64,000 nt of DNA from an uncultured Caproiciproducens sp. (GTDB lineage: Bacteria; Bacillota; Clostridia; Oscillospirales; Acutalibacteraceae), in NCBI RefSeq assembly GCF_963664915.1, contig NZ_OY761810.1, positions 1,936,661 to 2,000,660 on the forward strand, given 5' to 3'. Every line of letters begins with the position of its first letter. The stretch's first letter is position 1. The translations under genes were made by a program, and so were the position numbers. The notes beneath the pieces were generated by a model, which did no database searches, had not been told where the DNA came from, and worked only from the letters and a program-made list of their open reading frames with translations. Below, piece after piece: positions 43,131-52,802 of the stretch.

Positions 43131-43270
43131 TTGAATTGTTTACAGGAATACCTTTGACGTGCGGCAGGGGTATTCCTGCTTGATTTAAATTCATTTTCAA
43201 TTGACAAAAAGGAAAATAGTGCTATACTTATACTTAGTATTACAAAATATATTGCAAGGGAGAGCATTCC

Positions 43271-43618
43271 TTGAAACCATGTTATGAGCATCAAATGAAA
43301 AAAGGTACCTTGGAAATTATTGTGCTGAAACTGATCAGTATCAAGCCTACTTATGGATATGATCTTCTTTCGTCCATAACCCAAAAAAGCGACGGCTTTC
43401 TTCAGCTTCGTGAGGGTACCTTGTATCCAATACTATATAGATTGGAAGACGACGGCTTTATTGTATCTAAGTGGAGTGAAGAAAACAGGCGTGGCAAGCC
43501 AAAAAAGATTTATACCATCACCTCCGCCGGGGATGGGGAACTCAGAAAACTGACACAAATTTGGACTCAGTTTGCCGAATGTGTTTCAAACATGTTGAAG
43601 GAGGAAAATACGTTATGA
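43271..43618 (+). CDS. PadR family transcriptional regulator
   Basis: 115 residues from the TTG at 43271, eight bases after AAGGGAGA. PadR winged helix: QMKKGTLEIIVLKLISIKPT, YGYDLLSSI, REGTLYPILYRLEDDGFIVS, then RGKPKKIYTITSAG. It overlaps the next gene by four bases (ATGA). PadR plus HAAS-domain membrane protein pairs are common in Firmicutes and sense membrane or peptide signals. TTGACA and TATACTT-like promoter elements lie about 60 bases upstream. Confidence 0.92.
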   Translation: MKPCYEHQMKKGTLEIIVLKLISIKPTYGYDLLSSITQKSDGFLQLREGTLYPILYRLEDDGFIVSKWSEENRRGKPKKIYTITSAGDGELRKLTQIWTQFAECVSNMLKEENTL

Positions 43619-44130
43619 CAAAGGAAACATACATAAAAGAGGTAATTAAGAGGGTAAAATTACCTCATACGCTTAAATCACGCTTAAAGAAGGATTTAAT
43701 CAGCGATATCCAAATACGGCAGGAGAATGGTGAAAGTATAGAGGATATTATCCGCGCTATGGGAACACCCGATGAAGTTGTATCGGAGTTAGAAGAAAGC
43801 TATATTGATAAAATGCCGCATCGTTCGCGCCTGGAAAAAATATTTTTAACTTGTGGAATATTTTTAATGAGCGTATTATTCGCCACTGGAATATGGTGTG
43901 TATCTGCGAAAATTACTGCCCAGGACATAATTTGCAGCGTATTTCCTGCAAGAGAATTCATTAGCAGCAGTCAAGCTGTAGGGATTATTGGCGGTGCAGA
44001 CGGACCGACTGCTATTTTTGTCACTTCAAAAATATCTTATTGGGTTCTTGTTATATTTGGAGTTATTTTATTTAGCTGTATTTTTTGTTTTGCAGCATAT
44101 TTTATACTGCGTTGGAAACGCCGTAAGTGA
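43615..44130 (+). CDS. HAAS-domain (DUF1700-like) membrane protein with GGADGPTAIF motif
   Basis: 171 residues from ATG 43615, preceded by GGAGG. The N-terminal 65 residues form the helical HAAS domain (KEVIKRVKLPHTLKSRLKKD, IEDIIRAMGTPDEVVSELEE), followed by a membrane helix (about 75-98), an external loop and a final helix (about 141-165). The loop contains GIIGGADGPTAIFVTSK (residues 123-139), a motif otherwise known from the beta subunit of sodium-pumping decarboxylases. It is the partner of the overlapping PadR gene. Function unknown. Confidence 0.8.
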   Translation: MTKETYIKEVIKRVKLPHTLKSRLKKDLISDIQIRQENGESIEDIIRAMGTPDEVVSELEESYIDKMPHRSRLEKIFLTCGIFLMSVLFATGIWCVSAKITAQDIICSVFPAREFISSSQAVGIIGGADGPTAIFVTSKISYWVLVIFGVILFSCIFCFAAYFILRWKRRK

Positions 44131-44305
44131 TAAAGAGACCGCGAAACAATTATAAAAACAATTATAAAATGCAGTGGTATTATTCTGTTTTCAAAATTAA
44201 CATTATGTTCACAGAGTTATCTTGAAATATAGGCGAAAAAAAGTTATACTATAGAAATATCAACAAATGCTTACTATCATTAAAAGTTTATTAAGGGTGT
44301 TTTAA

Positions 44306-44758
44306 ATGACAAAAAACCAGTCTGTACAGGCCGATGAAGATATATTTCATTTTCTTGTTTTTGTTCACAGAAAATTGACAAAGCCGTTTGAAGATTGTTT
44401 TAAAGGAAAATTTACAAGTTTGCAGCTTAATGCGCTCTGTATTCTATGTGCAAGCGGGCCGATGACGATGAGCGAACTGGCCGCCAGCCTCCACATGCCA
44501 CGTCAGCAAATGAGCCGGATGATTGAAAAACTGTATGAAGACGGTCATATTGTACGCGGTTTAGATTCAAACGACAGGCGAAAAATACGAATTTCGGTTT
44601 CGGAAGCAACTGCGAAAGATATCAATAAAGGCCGTGAAAGATTTGATAAAGCCCTTAAATCAGTCATGGATGGATTCAATGCTGCTGATTATGGGGATTT
44701 TAACGCTGCTGTCCGTATTGTTAACAGAATTCTCACCAAAATTCCCCAAAAGGAATAG
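44306..44758 (+). CDS. MarR family transcriptional regulator
   Basis: 150 residues. Winged helix: MTMSELAASLHMPRQQMSRM, IEKLYEDGHIVRG, then the wing LDSNDRRKIRISVSEA. Dimerisation helices lie at both ends. It lies 30 bases upstream of the citrate synthase gene on the same strand, which might mean shared control, but MarR regulators more often govern stress or efflux genes. No operator was clear. Confidence 0.88.
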   Translation: MTKNQSVQADEDIFHFLVFVHRKLTKPFEDCFKGKFTSLQLNALCILCASGPMTMSELAASLHMPRQQMSRMIEKLYEDGHIVRGLDSNDRRKIRISVSEATAKDINKGRERFDKALKSVMDGFNAADYGDFNAAVRIVNRILTKIPQKE

Positions 44759-44788
44759 CGTATAATGAATGAAAAGGAGATATGAAAG

Positions 44789-46165
44789 TTGGAGAAAAAC
44801 ATAAATGGTGATTTTTTTACGGTAACTCCCGAAATTTTGGGGCTGACCGGCCTTTGTAAAAGCCACAGCACAATTGACCCCGCGTTGTTTGCAAAATATG
44901 ATGTAAAACGCGGTTTGCGTGATATTAATGGGAAAGGCGTCCTAACTGGTTTAACCGAAATATCTGAAATCATTTCCTCCAAAGAGATTGACGGCAAAAG
45001 TGTGCCCTGCGAGGGGGAACTGTATTACCGCGGCATGAATATTGAAAATGTCGTACGCGGGTTTATCGCGGAGAACCGCTTTGGATTTGAAGAAACCACC
45101 TATTTGCTCCTGTTCGGCGAACTGCCGGATACGGCCGGATTGGAGGAGTTTAAAAAGCTTCTTTCCAAATACAGAACGCTGCCCACCAATTTTGTGCGCG
45201 ACATTATCATGAAGGCACCATCCTTTGATATGATGAACACGCTGGCAAGGAGTGTTCTCACTCTTTACGCTTATGATGAAAGGCCGAACGACACGTCACT
45301 GCCGAATGTGCTCCGCCAATGCCTGGAAATGATCGCCCTATTCCCGCAGCTTGCGGTTTATGGTTATCAGGCTTACGCTCACGACTTGGACCACAATAAC
45401 AGTTTCTTTATCCATGCGCCGAAGCCGGAGCTTTCAGTGGCGGAGAATATTTTGTACATGCTTAGAATTGACAATAAATATACTGCTTTAGAGGCTCGTA
45501 TTCTTGATCTTGCGCTCGTTTTGCACGCCGAACACGGCGGCGGAAACAACTCCAGCTTTACCACCCATGTCGTCGCTTCTTCGGGCACGGATGCCTATTC
45601 GGTGATTGCGGCGGCGCTCAGCTCGTTAAAAGGTCCTAAGCACGGCGGCGCGAATATTAAGGTAATGATGATGTTTGAAGACATGAAGAAAAATATTGAC
45701 GACTGGGAAGATGAGGATAAGGTTGCCGATTATCTGGATAAGCTTTTGAATAAACAGGCGTATGACAAGGCCGGTCTTATTTATGGGATGGGTCATGCTG
45801 TTTACTCCCTTTCCGACCCGCGCGCAAATATTTTTAAGAAATTTGTGAAAAACCTTTCTGAAGAAAAAGGACTTACAAAAGAATACAAGTTGTATTCGCT
45901 TGTTGAGCGTTTGGCACCGGAGGTGATCGGGCGCGAGCGTAAAACCTATAAGGGAGTCAGTGCGAACATCGACTTTTACAGTGGATTTGTTTACCATATG
46001 CTCGGTCTGCCGCCGGAACTTTTCACACCGGTCTTTGCCATGGCGCGCATCGCCGGATGGAGCGCCCACTTAATGGAGGAACAGATTAACGTCGGCAAAA
46101 TTATTCGTCCTGCGTACAGAAGCATATCGCCCCACAGGGACTATGTTCCTCTGCATAACAGATAA
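44789..46165 (+). CDS. citrate synthase
   Basis: 458 residues, longer at the N-terminus than the common 370-residue bacterial type. Catalytic histidines are in LHAEHGGGNNSS and GMGHAVYSLSDPR, and the catalytic aspartate is in SANIDFYSGFVYHML. The substrate region is SLKGPKHGGAN. It condenses oxaloacetate and acetyl-CoA to citrate. The start is TTG 44789, nine bases after AAGGAG. A strong terminator follows. No other TCA-cycle gene lies in the window, so it probably supplies 2-oxoglutarate/glutamate synthesis (inference). Confidence 0.93.
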   Translation: MEKNINGDFFTVTPEILGLTGLCKSHSTIDPALFAKYDVKRGLRDINGKGVLTGLTEISEIISSKEIDGKSVPCEGELYYRGMNIENVVRGFIAENRFGFEETTYLLLFGELPDTAGLEEFKKLLSKYRTLPTNFVRDIIMKAPSFDMMNTLARSVLTLYAYDERPNDTSLPNVLRQCLEMIALFPQLAVYGYQAYAHDLDHNNSFFIHAPKPELSVAENILYMLRIDNKYTALEARILDLALVLHAEHGGGNNSSFTTHVVASSGTDAYSVIAAALSSLKGPKHGGANIKVMMMFEDMKKNIDDWEDEDKVADYLDKLLNKQAYDKAGLIYGMGHAVYSLSDPRANIFKKFVKNLSEEKGLTKEYKLYSLVERLAPEVIGRERKTYKGVSANIDFYSGFVYHMLGLPPELFTPVFAMARIAGWSAHLMEEQINVGKIIRPAYRSISPHRDYVPLHNR

Positions 46166-46173
46166 CATATTTG

Positions 46174-46212
46174 AACGGCAGACATTCCAGATTGCGGAAT
46201 GTCTGCCGTTTT
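46174..46212 (+). terminator. citrate synthase terminator
   Basis: A perfect 15-base stem AACGGCAGACATTCC / GGAATGTCTGCCGTT with a 7-base loop and trailing TTTT. Confidence 0.92.
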
Positions 46213-46241
46213 CCAAGTGAGCGGATTTCCGGTGGATGAAC

Positions 46242-46270
46242 TTGACAAAACTCGTGATTCAGCCTATACT
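46242..46270 (+). promoter_or_regulatory. promoter of the aminopeptidase gene
   Basis: TTGACA at 46242-46247, 17-base spacer, TATACT at 46265-46270. A small palindrome GTTTA-CAGTC-TAAAC follows just downstream (about 46279-46293) and could be an operator. The leader is about 125 bases. Confidence 0.75.
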
Positions 46271-46403
46271 TTTTAGAGTTTACAGTCTAAACCTAAATCC
46301 TGTTTCAACAGCAGTTTTTAAATAGGAAGCAGTATAAAACTCTTTTTAGATTTTAGAAAGTCTATATGATCGTTCCATTTTAAGATATAAGGAGTAATGA
46401 ATC

Positions 46404-48197
46404 ATGAACAGCATAAATGAAAGGCTTGCCGCGCTGCGCCGCCAGATGCAGCAAAACGGCGTGCAGGCCTGTATTGTACCTTCCTCTGACCCGCACATGA
46501 GCGAGTATCTGCCTGCACACTGGGAAGCGAGAAGCTATTTTTCAGGCTTCACCGGTTCCGCAGGTACTTTGGTTGTTACGGAAGATGAAAGCGGACTTTG
46601 GACGGACGGGCGGTATTTTATTCAGGCCGCGCATCAGCTTGAGGGCAGTGAAATTGTCCTTTACCGTATGGCGGTAAAAGGGGTGCCGACTTATATTGAA
46701 TTTTTAGCCGACAAGCTGGGGGACAATGAAACGGTCGGTTTTGACGGGAAGATGCTTTCCGCTTCCTCGGTCAGCGAAATGAGTGAAAAATTCGCAGACA
46801 AAAAGCTGAATATCAAAGCGGTTGATCTGATTGAAGATATCTGGACAGAAAGGCCGGAAATTCCGGCTACCAAAGTGTTTGTACACGATGCGAAATATGC
46901 CGGATATACCTGCCGGGAAAAGCTCGGGCAGGTACGTGAGGAACTCAAAAAGCAGCGCGCCGACGGGGAAATCTTTACCAAGCTTGACTGCGTCGCCTGG
47001 CTGATGAACATCCGGGCGGACGACATTGCTTATAATCCGATGGCGGTATCATACGCGATTGTTTATGCTGAATCCGCTTATCTGTTTATTAATACAAAGC
47101 GCGTTTTGCCTGAAACGCTCGCGTATCTGAAAAAAAACGGGGTTACGGTAAAAGAATATGAAGAAATCGATGCAGTGTTAAAAAACATTGATTCAGCGAT
47201 GACGATTCTGATCGACCCGTCCGCTATCAATTATGATTTATATATGCTGCTGAAGAACAACAGCCATGTTACAGTAAAAGAGGGAAGCGACACGGTAATC
47301 GGCCTCAAGGGTGTTAAAAATGAAACCGAAATAAAAAATATTATTCAAGCCCATATCAAAGACGGCCGTGCACTTGTCGAGTTCCGTGTAAAATTTGAAG
47401 AAATGATGGAAAATGGTGAAACAGTGACCGAATGCACTGTGTGCGACATGCTCAGGGAATACCGGGCAAAACAGCCGAACAACATGGGGGAGAGCTTTGG
47501 CACGATTGCGGCATACAACGCAAACGCCGCGATGATGCATTACAGTCCTAAACCGGATACGTGCAGTATCCTGAAAAATCAGGGGTTTCTGCTGATCGAT
47601 TCCGGCGGGCAATACCTAGAAGGTACCACCGATATCACCCGCACTTTTGTATTAGGGCCGCTCAGCCGCGAGGAAAAAGAGCATTACACCTACGTGTTGA
47701 AAGCGCATATTGCGTTGGCGACAGCTGTGTTCCTGGAAGGCTGCACCGGCGGCAATATTGATATTCTCAGCCGTGAGCAGGTGTGGAAGCATGGCATTGA
47801 TTACCGATGCGGTACGGGTCATGGCGTCGGCATGTTCAGCGGTGTGCACGAGGGTCCGCAGAATCTGAGAATCAACAACAATGTCGCGTTTAAAAAGGGA
47901 ATGACCATCACGAACGAGCCCGGTATTTATGAAGAGGGCAAGCACGGAATCAGGACAGAGAATATTATGCTTGTCACTGATTGTGTAAATAATGAATATG
48001 GTCAGTTCTATCAATTTGAAACCATTTCTTATTTCCCGATTGACACAGCGGGCATTCTTGTTGAGCTTTTGACGGACGATGAGATTGGGTGGCTGAATAA
48101 TTATCATAACGTGGTTTATGAAAAGCTCTCTCCGGGTATGGCCGGAAAAGAGCTCGAGTGGTTGAAAAAGCACACGGAGCCGATTGGAAGAGAATAA
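46404..48197 (+). CDS. Xaa-Pro aminopeptidase, M24B family, three-domain type
   Basis: 597 residues: two creatinase-like N-terminal domains (about 1-300), then the pita-bread catalytic domain. Metal ligands can be read in GTTDITRTF (Asp, Asp), GTGHGVGMFSGVHEGP (His), NEPGIYEEGKHGIRTEN (Glu) and FETISYFPID (Glu). This is the long form related to eukaryotic APP1. It removes N-terminal residues before proline from peptides in the cytosol, using manganese or a similar metal. AAGGAG lies eight bases before the ATG. Confidence 0.94.
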   Translation: MNSINERLAALRRQMQQNGVQACIVPSSDPHMSEYLPAHWEARSYFSGFTGSAGTLVVTEDESGLWTDGRYFIQAAHQLEGSEIVLYRMAVKGVPTYIEFLADKLGDNETVGFDGKMLSASSVSEMSEKFADKKLNIKAVDLIEDIWTERPEIPATKVFVHDAKYAGYTCREKLGQVREELKKQRADGEIFTKLDCVAWLMNIRADDIAYNPMAVSYAIVYAESAYLFINTKRVLPETLAYLKKNGVTVKEYEEIDAVLKNIDSAMTILIDPSAINYDLYMLLKNNSHVTVKEGSDTVIGLKGVKNETEIKNIIQAHIKDGRALVEFRVKFEEMMENGETVTECTVCDMLREYRAKQPNNMGESFGTIAAYNANAAMMHYSPKPDTCSILKNQGFLLIDSGGQYLEGTTDITRTFVLGPLSREEKEHYTYVLKAHIALATAVFLEGCTGGNIDILSREQVWKHGIDYRCGTGHGVGMFSGVHEGPQNLRINNNVAFKKGMTITNEPGIYEEGKHGIRTENIMLVTDCVNNEYGQFYQFETISYFPIDTAGILVELLTDDEIGWLNNYHNVVYEKLSPGMAGKELEWLKKHTEPIGRE

Positions 48198-48200
48198 AGC

Positions 48201-48233
48201 AAAACCGCACTGTATTCACAGTGCGGTTTTTTT
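48201..48233. terminator. terminator after the aminopeptidase gene
   Basis: A perfect 13 bp stem AAAACCGCACTGT / ACAGTGCGGTTTT with a 4-base loop and T7. It also suits the convergent ABC operon. Confidence 0.93.
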
Positions 48234-48242
48234 GATAGCGGA

Positions 48243-49007
48243 TTAGTTTTCATTAAAGCGGGACAAAAATGCTTTGGTGCGATCATTCTGTGTATTTCCG
48301 AAAAGCTGTTCCGGGTTGCCCTGCTCAATAATGGCACCGTTGTCCATAAAGACTACATAATCGGCAACATCCCGGGCAAATTTCATCTCATGTGTGACAA
48401 CCACCATCGTCATATGCTCCGATGCAAGATCGCGAATCACTTTGAGGATTTCCCCCGTCAGCTCCGGGTCAAGCGCGCTCGTGGGCTCGTCAAAAAACAG
48501 GATGTCCGGATTCATGGCAAGCGCACGTGCAATGGAGACACGCTGCTGCTGCCCGCCGGAAAGCTGGCAGGGGTAGGCGTCCGCCTTGTCCGTCAAATCC
48601 ATTTTCCTCAGAAGCTCAGTTGCGGCAGTTTCTGCCTGTGCTTTTGACTTGTTTAATACGCGGACAGGTGCTTCCGTGATGTTCTGCATCACCGATAAAT
48701 GAGGAAATAGGTTAAAATTCTGAAAAACCAGCCCAATATGCAGCCCGATTTTGCTGCATGACGCTTTATCTAAATAGGCGGCTTTACCGTTCGCATCATT
48801 TCTGGCCAGCGTATCACCGCAAATCGTGATTTCTCCGGAATCAATCGTTTCCAGTTGGGTAATGCAGCGCAGTAAAGTGCTTTTGCCTGAGCCGGACGGC
48901 CCAATAACGGCAAGTACCTGTCCTTTGGTAACTTGTATTGAAATGCCTTTCAGTACTTCCGTGCCGTCGAAGCTTTTGTAAATATCTCGTGCAGTTAAAA
49001 TTTGCAT
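48243..49007 (-). CDS. polar amino-acid ABC transporter ATPase
   Basis: 254 residues from ATG 49007, six bases after AGGAGG; an ATG at 49013 directly abuts that site. Walker [13 protein letters not shown], signature [15 protein letters not shown], Walker [16 protein letters not shown] and switch histidine VVTHEMKFA. It belongs to the GlnQ/HisP group and powers uptake by the permease encoded just upstream. Last gene of a three-gene operon (binding protein, permease, ATPase). Confidence 0.93.
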   Translation of the reverse strand: MQILTARDIYKSFDGTEVLKGISIQVTKGQVLAVIGPSGSGKSTLLRCITQLETIDSGEITICGDTLARNDANGKAAYLDKASCSKIGLHIGLVFQNFNLFPHLSVMQNITEAPVRVLNKSKAQAETAATELLRKMDLTDKADAYPCQLSGGQQQRVSIARALAMNPDILFFDEPTSALDPELTGEILKVIRDLASEHMTMVVVTHEMKFARDVADYVVFMDNGAIIEQGNPEQLFGNTQNDRTKAFLSRFNEN

Positions 49008-49017
49008 TTCCATCCTC

Positions 49018-49659
49018 CTAACGATAATAGTCGAGATGTTTTTCGGTCATTGTAAAGCATCTTGTAACGACCCCGTTCATCACAAGATAGAAAACGCCCG
49101 CAATGACCAGCGGCGTCATGTTGACGGCGGAGGAAACCCAGTTCGAGGTAACCTTGAGCAGTTCGACAATTCCGATTACCTGTGCCAGCGAGGTGTCTTT
49201 TACCAGTGTGATAAATTCATTTCCCATCGGCGGGATAATATGTTTGACAACCTGCGGCAGTATGATGCGAAAAAAGGTCTGGCTGCGGGTAAAACCGAGC
49301 ACTTTGGCCGCTTCGTGCTGGCCTTGTGGAATTCCTTCAATGCCGCCGCGGAAAATCTCCGCAAAATATGCCGCATAATTCAGAATAAAAGCGACCTCGG
49401 CGGCAAGAACGCGGTCAAGCTGAATCCCGATCAGGGGCTTTAGAGCGTAAAAGAAGAATAAAAGCTGCAGCATCAGCGGTGTTCCGCGCATTAACAATAT
49501 GTACAGCCTTACCGGCAGATTAATTATTTTAATTTTTGACATACGGCCTTTGGCGACAAGCAGTCCAAGCGGAAGCGAAAAAATAAGTGTTAGGAAAAAA
49601 ATGCGAAGAGACATGAGGGTTGCCCCCAGCATTTGCATTAAAAGCACCTGATAGTTCAT
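49018..49659 (-). CDS. polar amino-acid ABC transporter permease
   Basis: 213 residues from ATG 49659, nine bases after GGAGG; the longer frame lacks a site. Five membrane helices and the [20 protein letters not shown] coupling loop (EAA motif) mark the HisM/GlnP family. It makes the membrane pore for the amino acid delivered by the lipoprotein encoded upstream. It is separated from the binding-protein gene by about 190 bases that contain a GC-rich hairpin (near 49706-49727), possibly setting unequal expression. Confidence 0.92.
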   Translation of the reverse strand: MNYQVLLMQMLGATLMSLRIFFLTLIFSLPLGLLVAKGRMSKIKIINLPVRLYILLMRGTPLMLQLLFFFYALKPLIGIQLDRVLAAEVAFILNYAAYFAEIFRGGIEGIPQGQHEAAKVLGFTRSQTFFRIILPQVVKHIIPPMGNEFITLVKDTSLAQVIGIVELLKVTSNWVSSAVNMTPLVIAGVFYLVMNGVVTRCFTMTEKHLDYYR

Positions 49660-49849
49660 GAAACGCGACCTCCGTAAAAATATTGTAAAAAAAGCCAAAG
49701 GCACAGAACCGGACACAGTCCGGCTCTATGCCGCGCGGGGAAGTGAAACCTGTACTGTCATTTTGAGTGAAGAGAGAATCTCGGATGACAGATTATAACA
49801 TAGATTCTTCGGTCACAGTTTTCCCTCAGAATGCAACGTAAATTTGTTT

Positions 49850-50719
49850 TTACTTTCCAACGGTTGTAACATCCTCACCAAACCACTTTTTGGAGATAGT
49901 CGCCATTGTGCCGTCTGCAGCCATTTCTTTCAGGGCGCCGTTGATCTTTTCAGTCAGCGCACTGTCCGCTTTGCGGAAACCGACGACATAGTCTTCGGTA
50001 GCAAGCGAGGCATCTTTTCCGTCTTTATCCTGCAGCACTTTATAAGCGTTCGGATTATTGGTCAGATAATAACGTGCGACAACCTCATCAATGCTGATTG
50101 CGTCTATCGTTCCGTTTTGCAGTTCCAAAACTGCCTTGGAATAGTCGTCAATCTGTACAACTGATTTTAAAGTCTTTTTGAAATCTGCATTTGCATTTAA
50201 GGCTACCTCAGCGGAAGAATCCGACTGCACACCGATTGTCTTTCCGGCCAGTGAATCCAGGCCTTGGTAGGAGGAGTCCGTTTTTACCAGTATGATTTGC
50301 TCGTTTTTCATGTAGGGAATACTGAGATTGAATTCCTTTTCTCTTTCATCGGTTTTGCTAAACCCGTTCCACAGGCAGTCAATGTTGCCATTGTTTAGTT
50401 CAGCGGTTTTGCTGTCCCAGTCAATCGGCTGTGTTTTCAGTTCGATCTTCAGACGCTTGCATGCTTCTCTTGCAAGGTCAATGTCGAAACCAACCAGCTC
50501 GCCGGTCTTGGTATCAACATATCCCATCGGCGGAAACGCGTCGTCAAGACCAAGTACCAGCTTTCCGGCTTTTTCCACCTTGCTCCATGATTCATCGGTT
50601 GCTGCCGGGGCCGTCGATGTGCCGGCAGCGCCGGTGCTGGTAGCGGTGCCGCTGTTTCCACAGGCAACGCAGGAAACGGCAATGCCTGCCGCTAATAATA
50701 AAGATAATAATTTTCTCAT
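49850..50719 (-). CDS. polar amino-acid ABC transporter binding lipoprotein
   Basis: 289 residues. The lipobox AVSCVAC (Cys about 20) and a Ser/Thr/Ala linker are followed by a family-3 solute-binding domain: KLVLGLDDAFPPMGYVD, GFDIDLAREACKRL, DCLWNGFSKTDEREK and IGVQSDSSAEVAL. The ligand is a polar amino acid, not determinable further. First gene of the operon. The gap after it (49660-49849) has hairpin-forming sequence that may reduce transcription into the permease gene. Confidence 0.92.
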   Translation of the reverse strand: MRKLLSLLLAAGIAVSCVACGNSGTATSTGAAGTSTAPAATDESWSKVEKAGKLVLGLDDAFPPMGYVDTKTGELVGFDIDLAREACKRLKIELKTQPIDWDSKTAELNNGNIDCLWNGFSKTDEREKEFNLSIPYMKNEQIILVKTDSSYQGLDSLAGKTIGVQSDSSAEVALNANADFKKTLKSVVQIDDYSKAVLELQNGTIDAISIDEVVARYYLTNNPNAYKVLQDKDGKDASLATEDYVVGFRKADSALTEKINGALKEMAADGTMATISKKWFGEDVTTVGK

Positions 50720-50906
50720 AACAATACCCCACTTCTCTTCTCTTTGATCTATCCGATATCAACATTTTACCTTATTAGCACACTAAAGTAAAGGGGCAAT
50801 TTAAAGTTTGGTAATATTGCACCAATCATCTTCCATAATCTTTCCGCTAAACACCACGATATTGACAAAGAATGAGAACCGAAGCGGAAGAAGCGACAGG
50901 CATCAT

Positions 50907-50938
50907 AAAAGCGCGGCGAAATTTCCCGCCGCGCTTTG
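50907..50938 (-). terminator. terminator of the second TrpXYZ-type operon
   Basis: AAAGCGCGGCG pairs with CGCCGCGCTTT with a short loop, just downstream of the ATPase gene on the minus strand, followed by TTTTATG. Confidence 0.75.
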
Positions 50939-50962
50939 TCATGCTTTTTTTCTAAAAAATGG

Positions 50963-51757
50963 TTAAGATAGAAGCATCCTGTCATTATCCATGGCGTCTC
51001 CGCTCACGTGTTCGAACATTTCGAGCAGATCCTTCACCTGTAAATCCTTCTTTTCCTGCCCCTTGATATCCAGAATGATTTTTCCCTCATGCATCATAAT
51101 CAAACGGTTTCCCACACGAATGGCATCCTTCATGTTGTGCGTTACCATCAGTGTGGTCAGGTTATCCCTGCTGACCATCTCGTTGGTTAGTTCCAGCACC
51201 TTGCGCGCGGTCTTTGGATCAAGTGCAGCGGTGTGCTCATCCAATAGCAGAAGCTTGGGCTTCTGCAGAGTGGCCATCAGCAAAGTAAGTGCTTGACGTT
51301 GACCGCCTGAGAGCAGTCCTACTTTACTGGAAAGCCTTGTTTCAAGGCCCAATTCCAAGGTCTTTAGTTTTTCCTTATAAATAGCTCTTTCACCTTTTTT
51401 AATACCCCAGCCGAAACCGCGTCTCTTTCCTCTGCGGTACGCCATAGCAAGATTTTCCTCTATGCCCATTTCCGAGGCGGTGCCCATCATCGGATCCTGA
51501 AATACGCGGCCCAGCAGCTTTGCCCTGCGGTATTCGGGCTGTTTTGTCAGGTCAATGTCATCCAGTATAATCTGGCCGCCGTCACAGGGGAAAACGCCTG
51601 CAATCAGATTCAGCAGCGTGGATTTTCCCGCGCCGTTTCCGCCGATCACCGTTACAAAATCACCGGTTTCAATGGTCAAGTTGAGATCTACCAATGCTTT
51701 TTTTTCATTGATGGTGTTGGCGTTGAAAGTTTTATTTATATTTGTCAGTTGAATCAT
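50963..51757 (-). CDS. ABC transporter ATPase, TrpZ-like paralogue
   Basis: 264 residues. Walker A GGNGAGKSTLLN, signature LSGGQRQALTLL, Walker B LLLLDEHTAALDP, switch TLMVTHNMKD. It shares the DEHTAALDP Walker B with the T-box-controlled paralogue at 10060-10869. It overlaps the permease gene by four bases. Last gene of a three-gene importer operon whose ligand is not known. Confidence 0.92.
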   Translation of the reverse strand: MIQLTNINKTFNANTINEKKALVDLNLTIETGDFVTVIGGNGAGKSTLLNLIAGVFPCDGGQIILDDIDLTKQPEYRRAKLLGRVFQDPMMGTASEMGIEENLAMAYRRGKRRGFGWGIKKGERAIYKEKLKTLELGLETRLSSKVGLLSGGQRQALTLLMATLQKPKLLLLDEHTAALDPKTARKVLELTNEMVSRDNLTTLMVTHNMKDAIRVGNRLIMMHEGKIILDIKGQEKKDLQVKDLLEMFEHVSGDAMDNDRMLLS

Positions 51758-52728
51758 TTTGATTTCCCCTCGCTTCCGGCGGACTTTTTCTTGCCCTTTT
51801 TAAACCGATTGCAAAAGCTGTGCCATTTGTCTTTCAAATTTCTAAAGATCGCCGGCGCTTTTCTTTTTACAACCGGGATAGCAAGCGCTACCGCGACCAT
51901 AACAGCGGTGAGCAGTTTCAGATCAGTGGATTTTAGGCCAAACCAAAGAACAAGTGCGATAATTACTCGATAAATGACGGAGCCGACGACAACGGAGATC
52001 AATTTATACGCAAATGAGAATCGATTGCCCATCAAAACCTCGCCGATGATCACGGATGCCAGACCGATCATAATGGTGCCGGTGCCCATTCCGACATCAG
52101 CGTATCCCTGGCTCTGCGCCACCATTGCACCGGAAAGCGCAACCAAACCGTTGCTGAGCACCAGTCCGATGATTTTCATTTTATCCGTGTTTGCTCCCAG
52201 TGCGCGGACCATGTATTCATTGTTTCCCGTTGCACGAATGGAGCAGCCGATTTCCGTTCCGAAAATCCAGTATAGAAGCGCGATTACCACAACGGTGAAC
52301 AAGAGGCCGATAACAAGCGAAATGATATTTACACTGATGGCCGGATACAGCCCTGATACGGTAGTGATAATCGTTGAAATGCCCAGAAGCGGAATGTTTG
52401 CCTGCCCCATGATGCGGATATTAATGGAATACAGGGCGATCATGGTCAGAATTCCGGCCAGAATCCCCGGAATTTCAAGTTTGGTGTGCAGAAAACCTGT
52501 GATAAAGCCGCAGACCATGCCCGCTGCCAACGCAAACAAAAGTGAGAGGAAAGGGTTCATTCCATGTGAAATTAAAATTGCCGTTGTTGCACCGCCGGTT
52601 GCGAAACTGCCGTCAACCGTTAAATCGGCAAAATCCAAGACCTTAAAGGTAATATAAACGCCAAGCGTCATAATGCTCCATAGCACGCCCTGCGCAACAG
52701 CGCCCTGCATTGACTGAAAGATGCCCAT
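51754..52728 (-). CDS. ABC transporter permease, TrpY-like paralogue
   Basis: 324 residues, about nine membrane segments, with a basic C-terminal tail (FKKGKKKSAGSEGK). Shared marks with the paralogue at 9165-10082: LGVYITFKVLDFADLTVDGS and CSIRATGNNEYMVRALGANT (coupling loop). It forms the channel of an importer in the ABC_sub_bind class. Its ligand could be another aromatic or unrelated compound. Confidence 0.91.
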   Translation of the reverse strand: MGIFQSMQGAVAQGVLWSIMTLGVYITFKVLDFADLTVDGSFATGGATTAILISHGMNPFLSLLFALAAGMVCGFITGFLHTKLEIPGILAGILTMIALYSINIRIMGQANIPLLGISTIITTVSGLYPAISVNIISLVIGLLFTVVVIALLYWIFGTEIGCSIRATGNNEYMVRALGANTDKMKIIGLVLSNGLVALSGAMVAQSQGYADVGMGTGTIMIGLASVIIGEVLMGNRFSFAYKLISVVVGSVIYRVIIALVLWFGLKSTDLKLLTAVMVAVALAIPVVKRKAPAIFRNLKDKWHSFCNRFKKGKKKSAGSEGKSK

Positions 52729-52802
52729 GTGTAAATTCTCCTTAACGCAACATGAGCGATAGGGGATTCCCCCTATCGCCTTGCTGTTCAGTTTTTTAGG
52801 TT

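Noticed and set aside
51974-52657. 227-codon plus-strand open frame
   Set aside because: Antisense shadow of the permease gene at 51754-52728; no start signal or family match.
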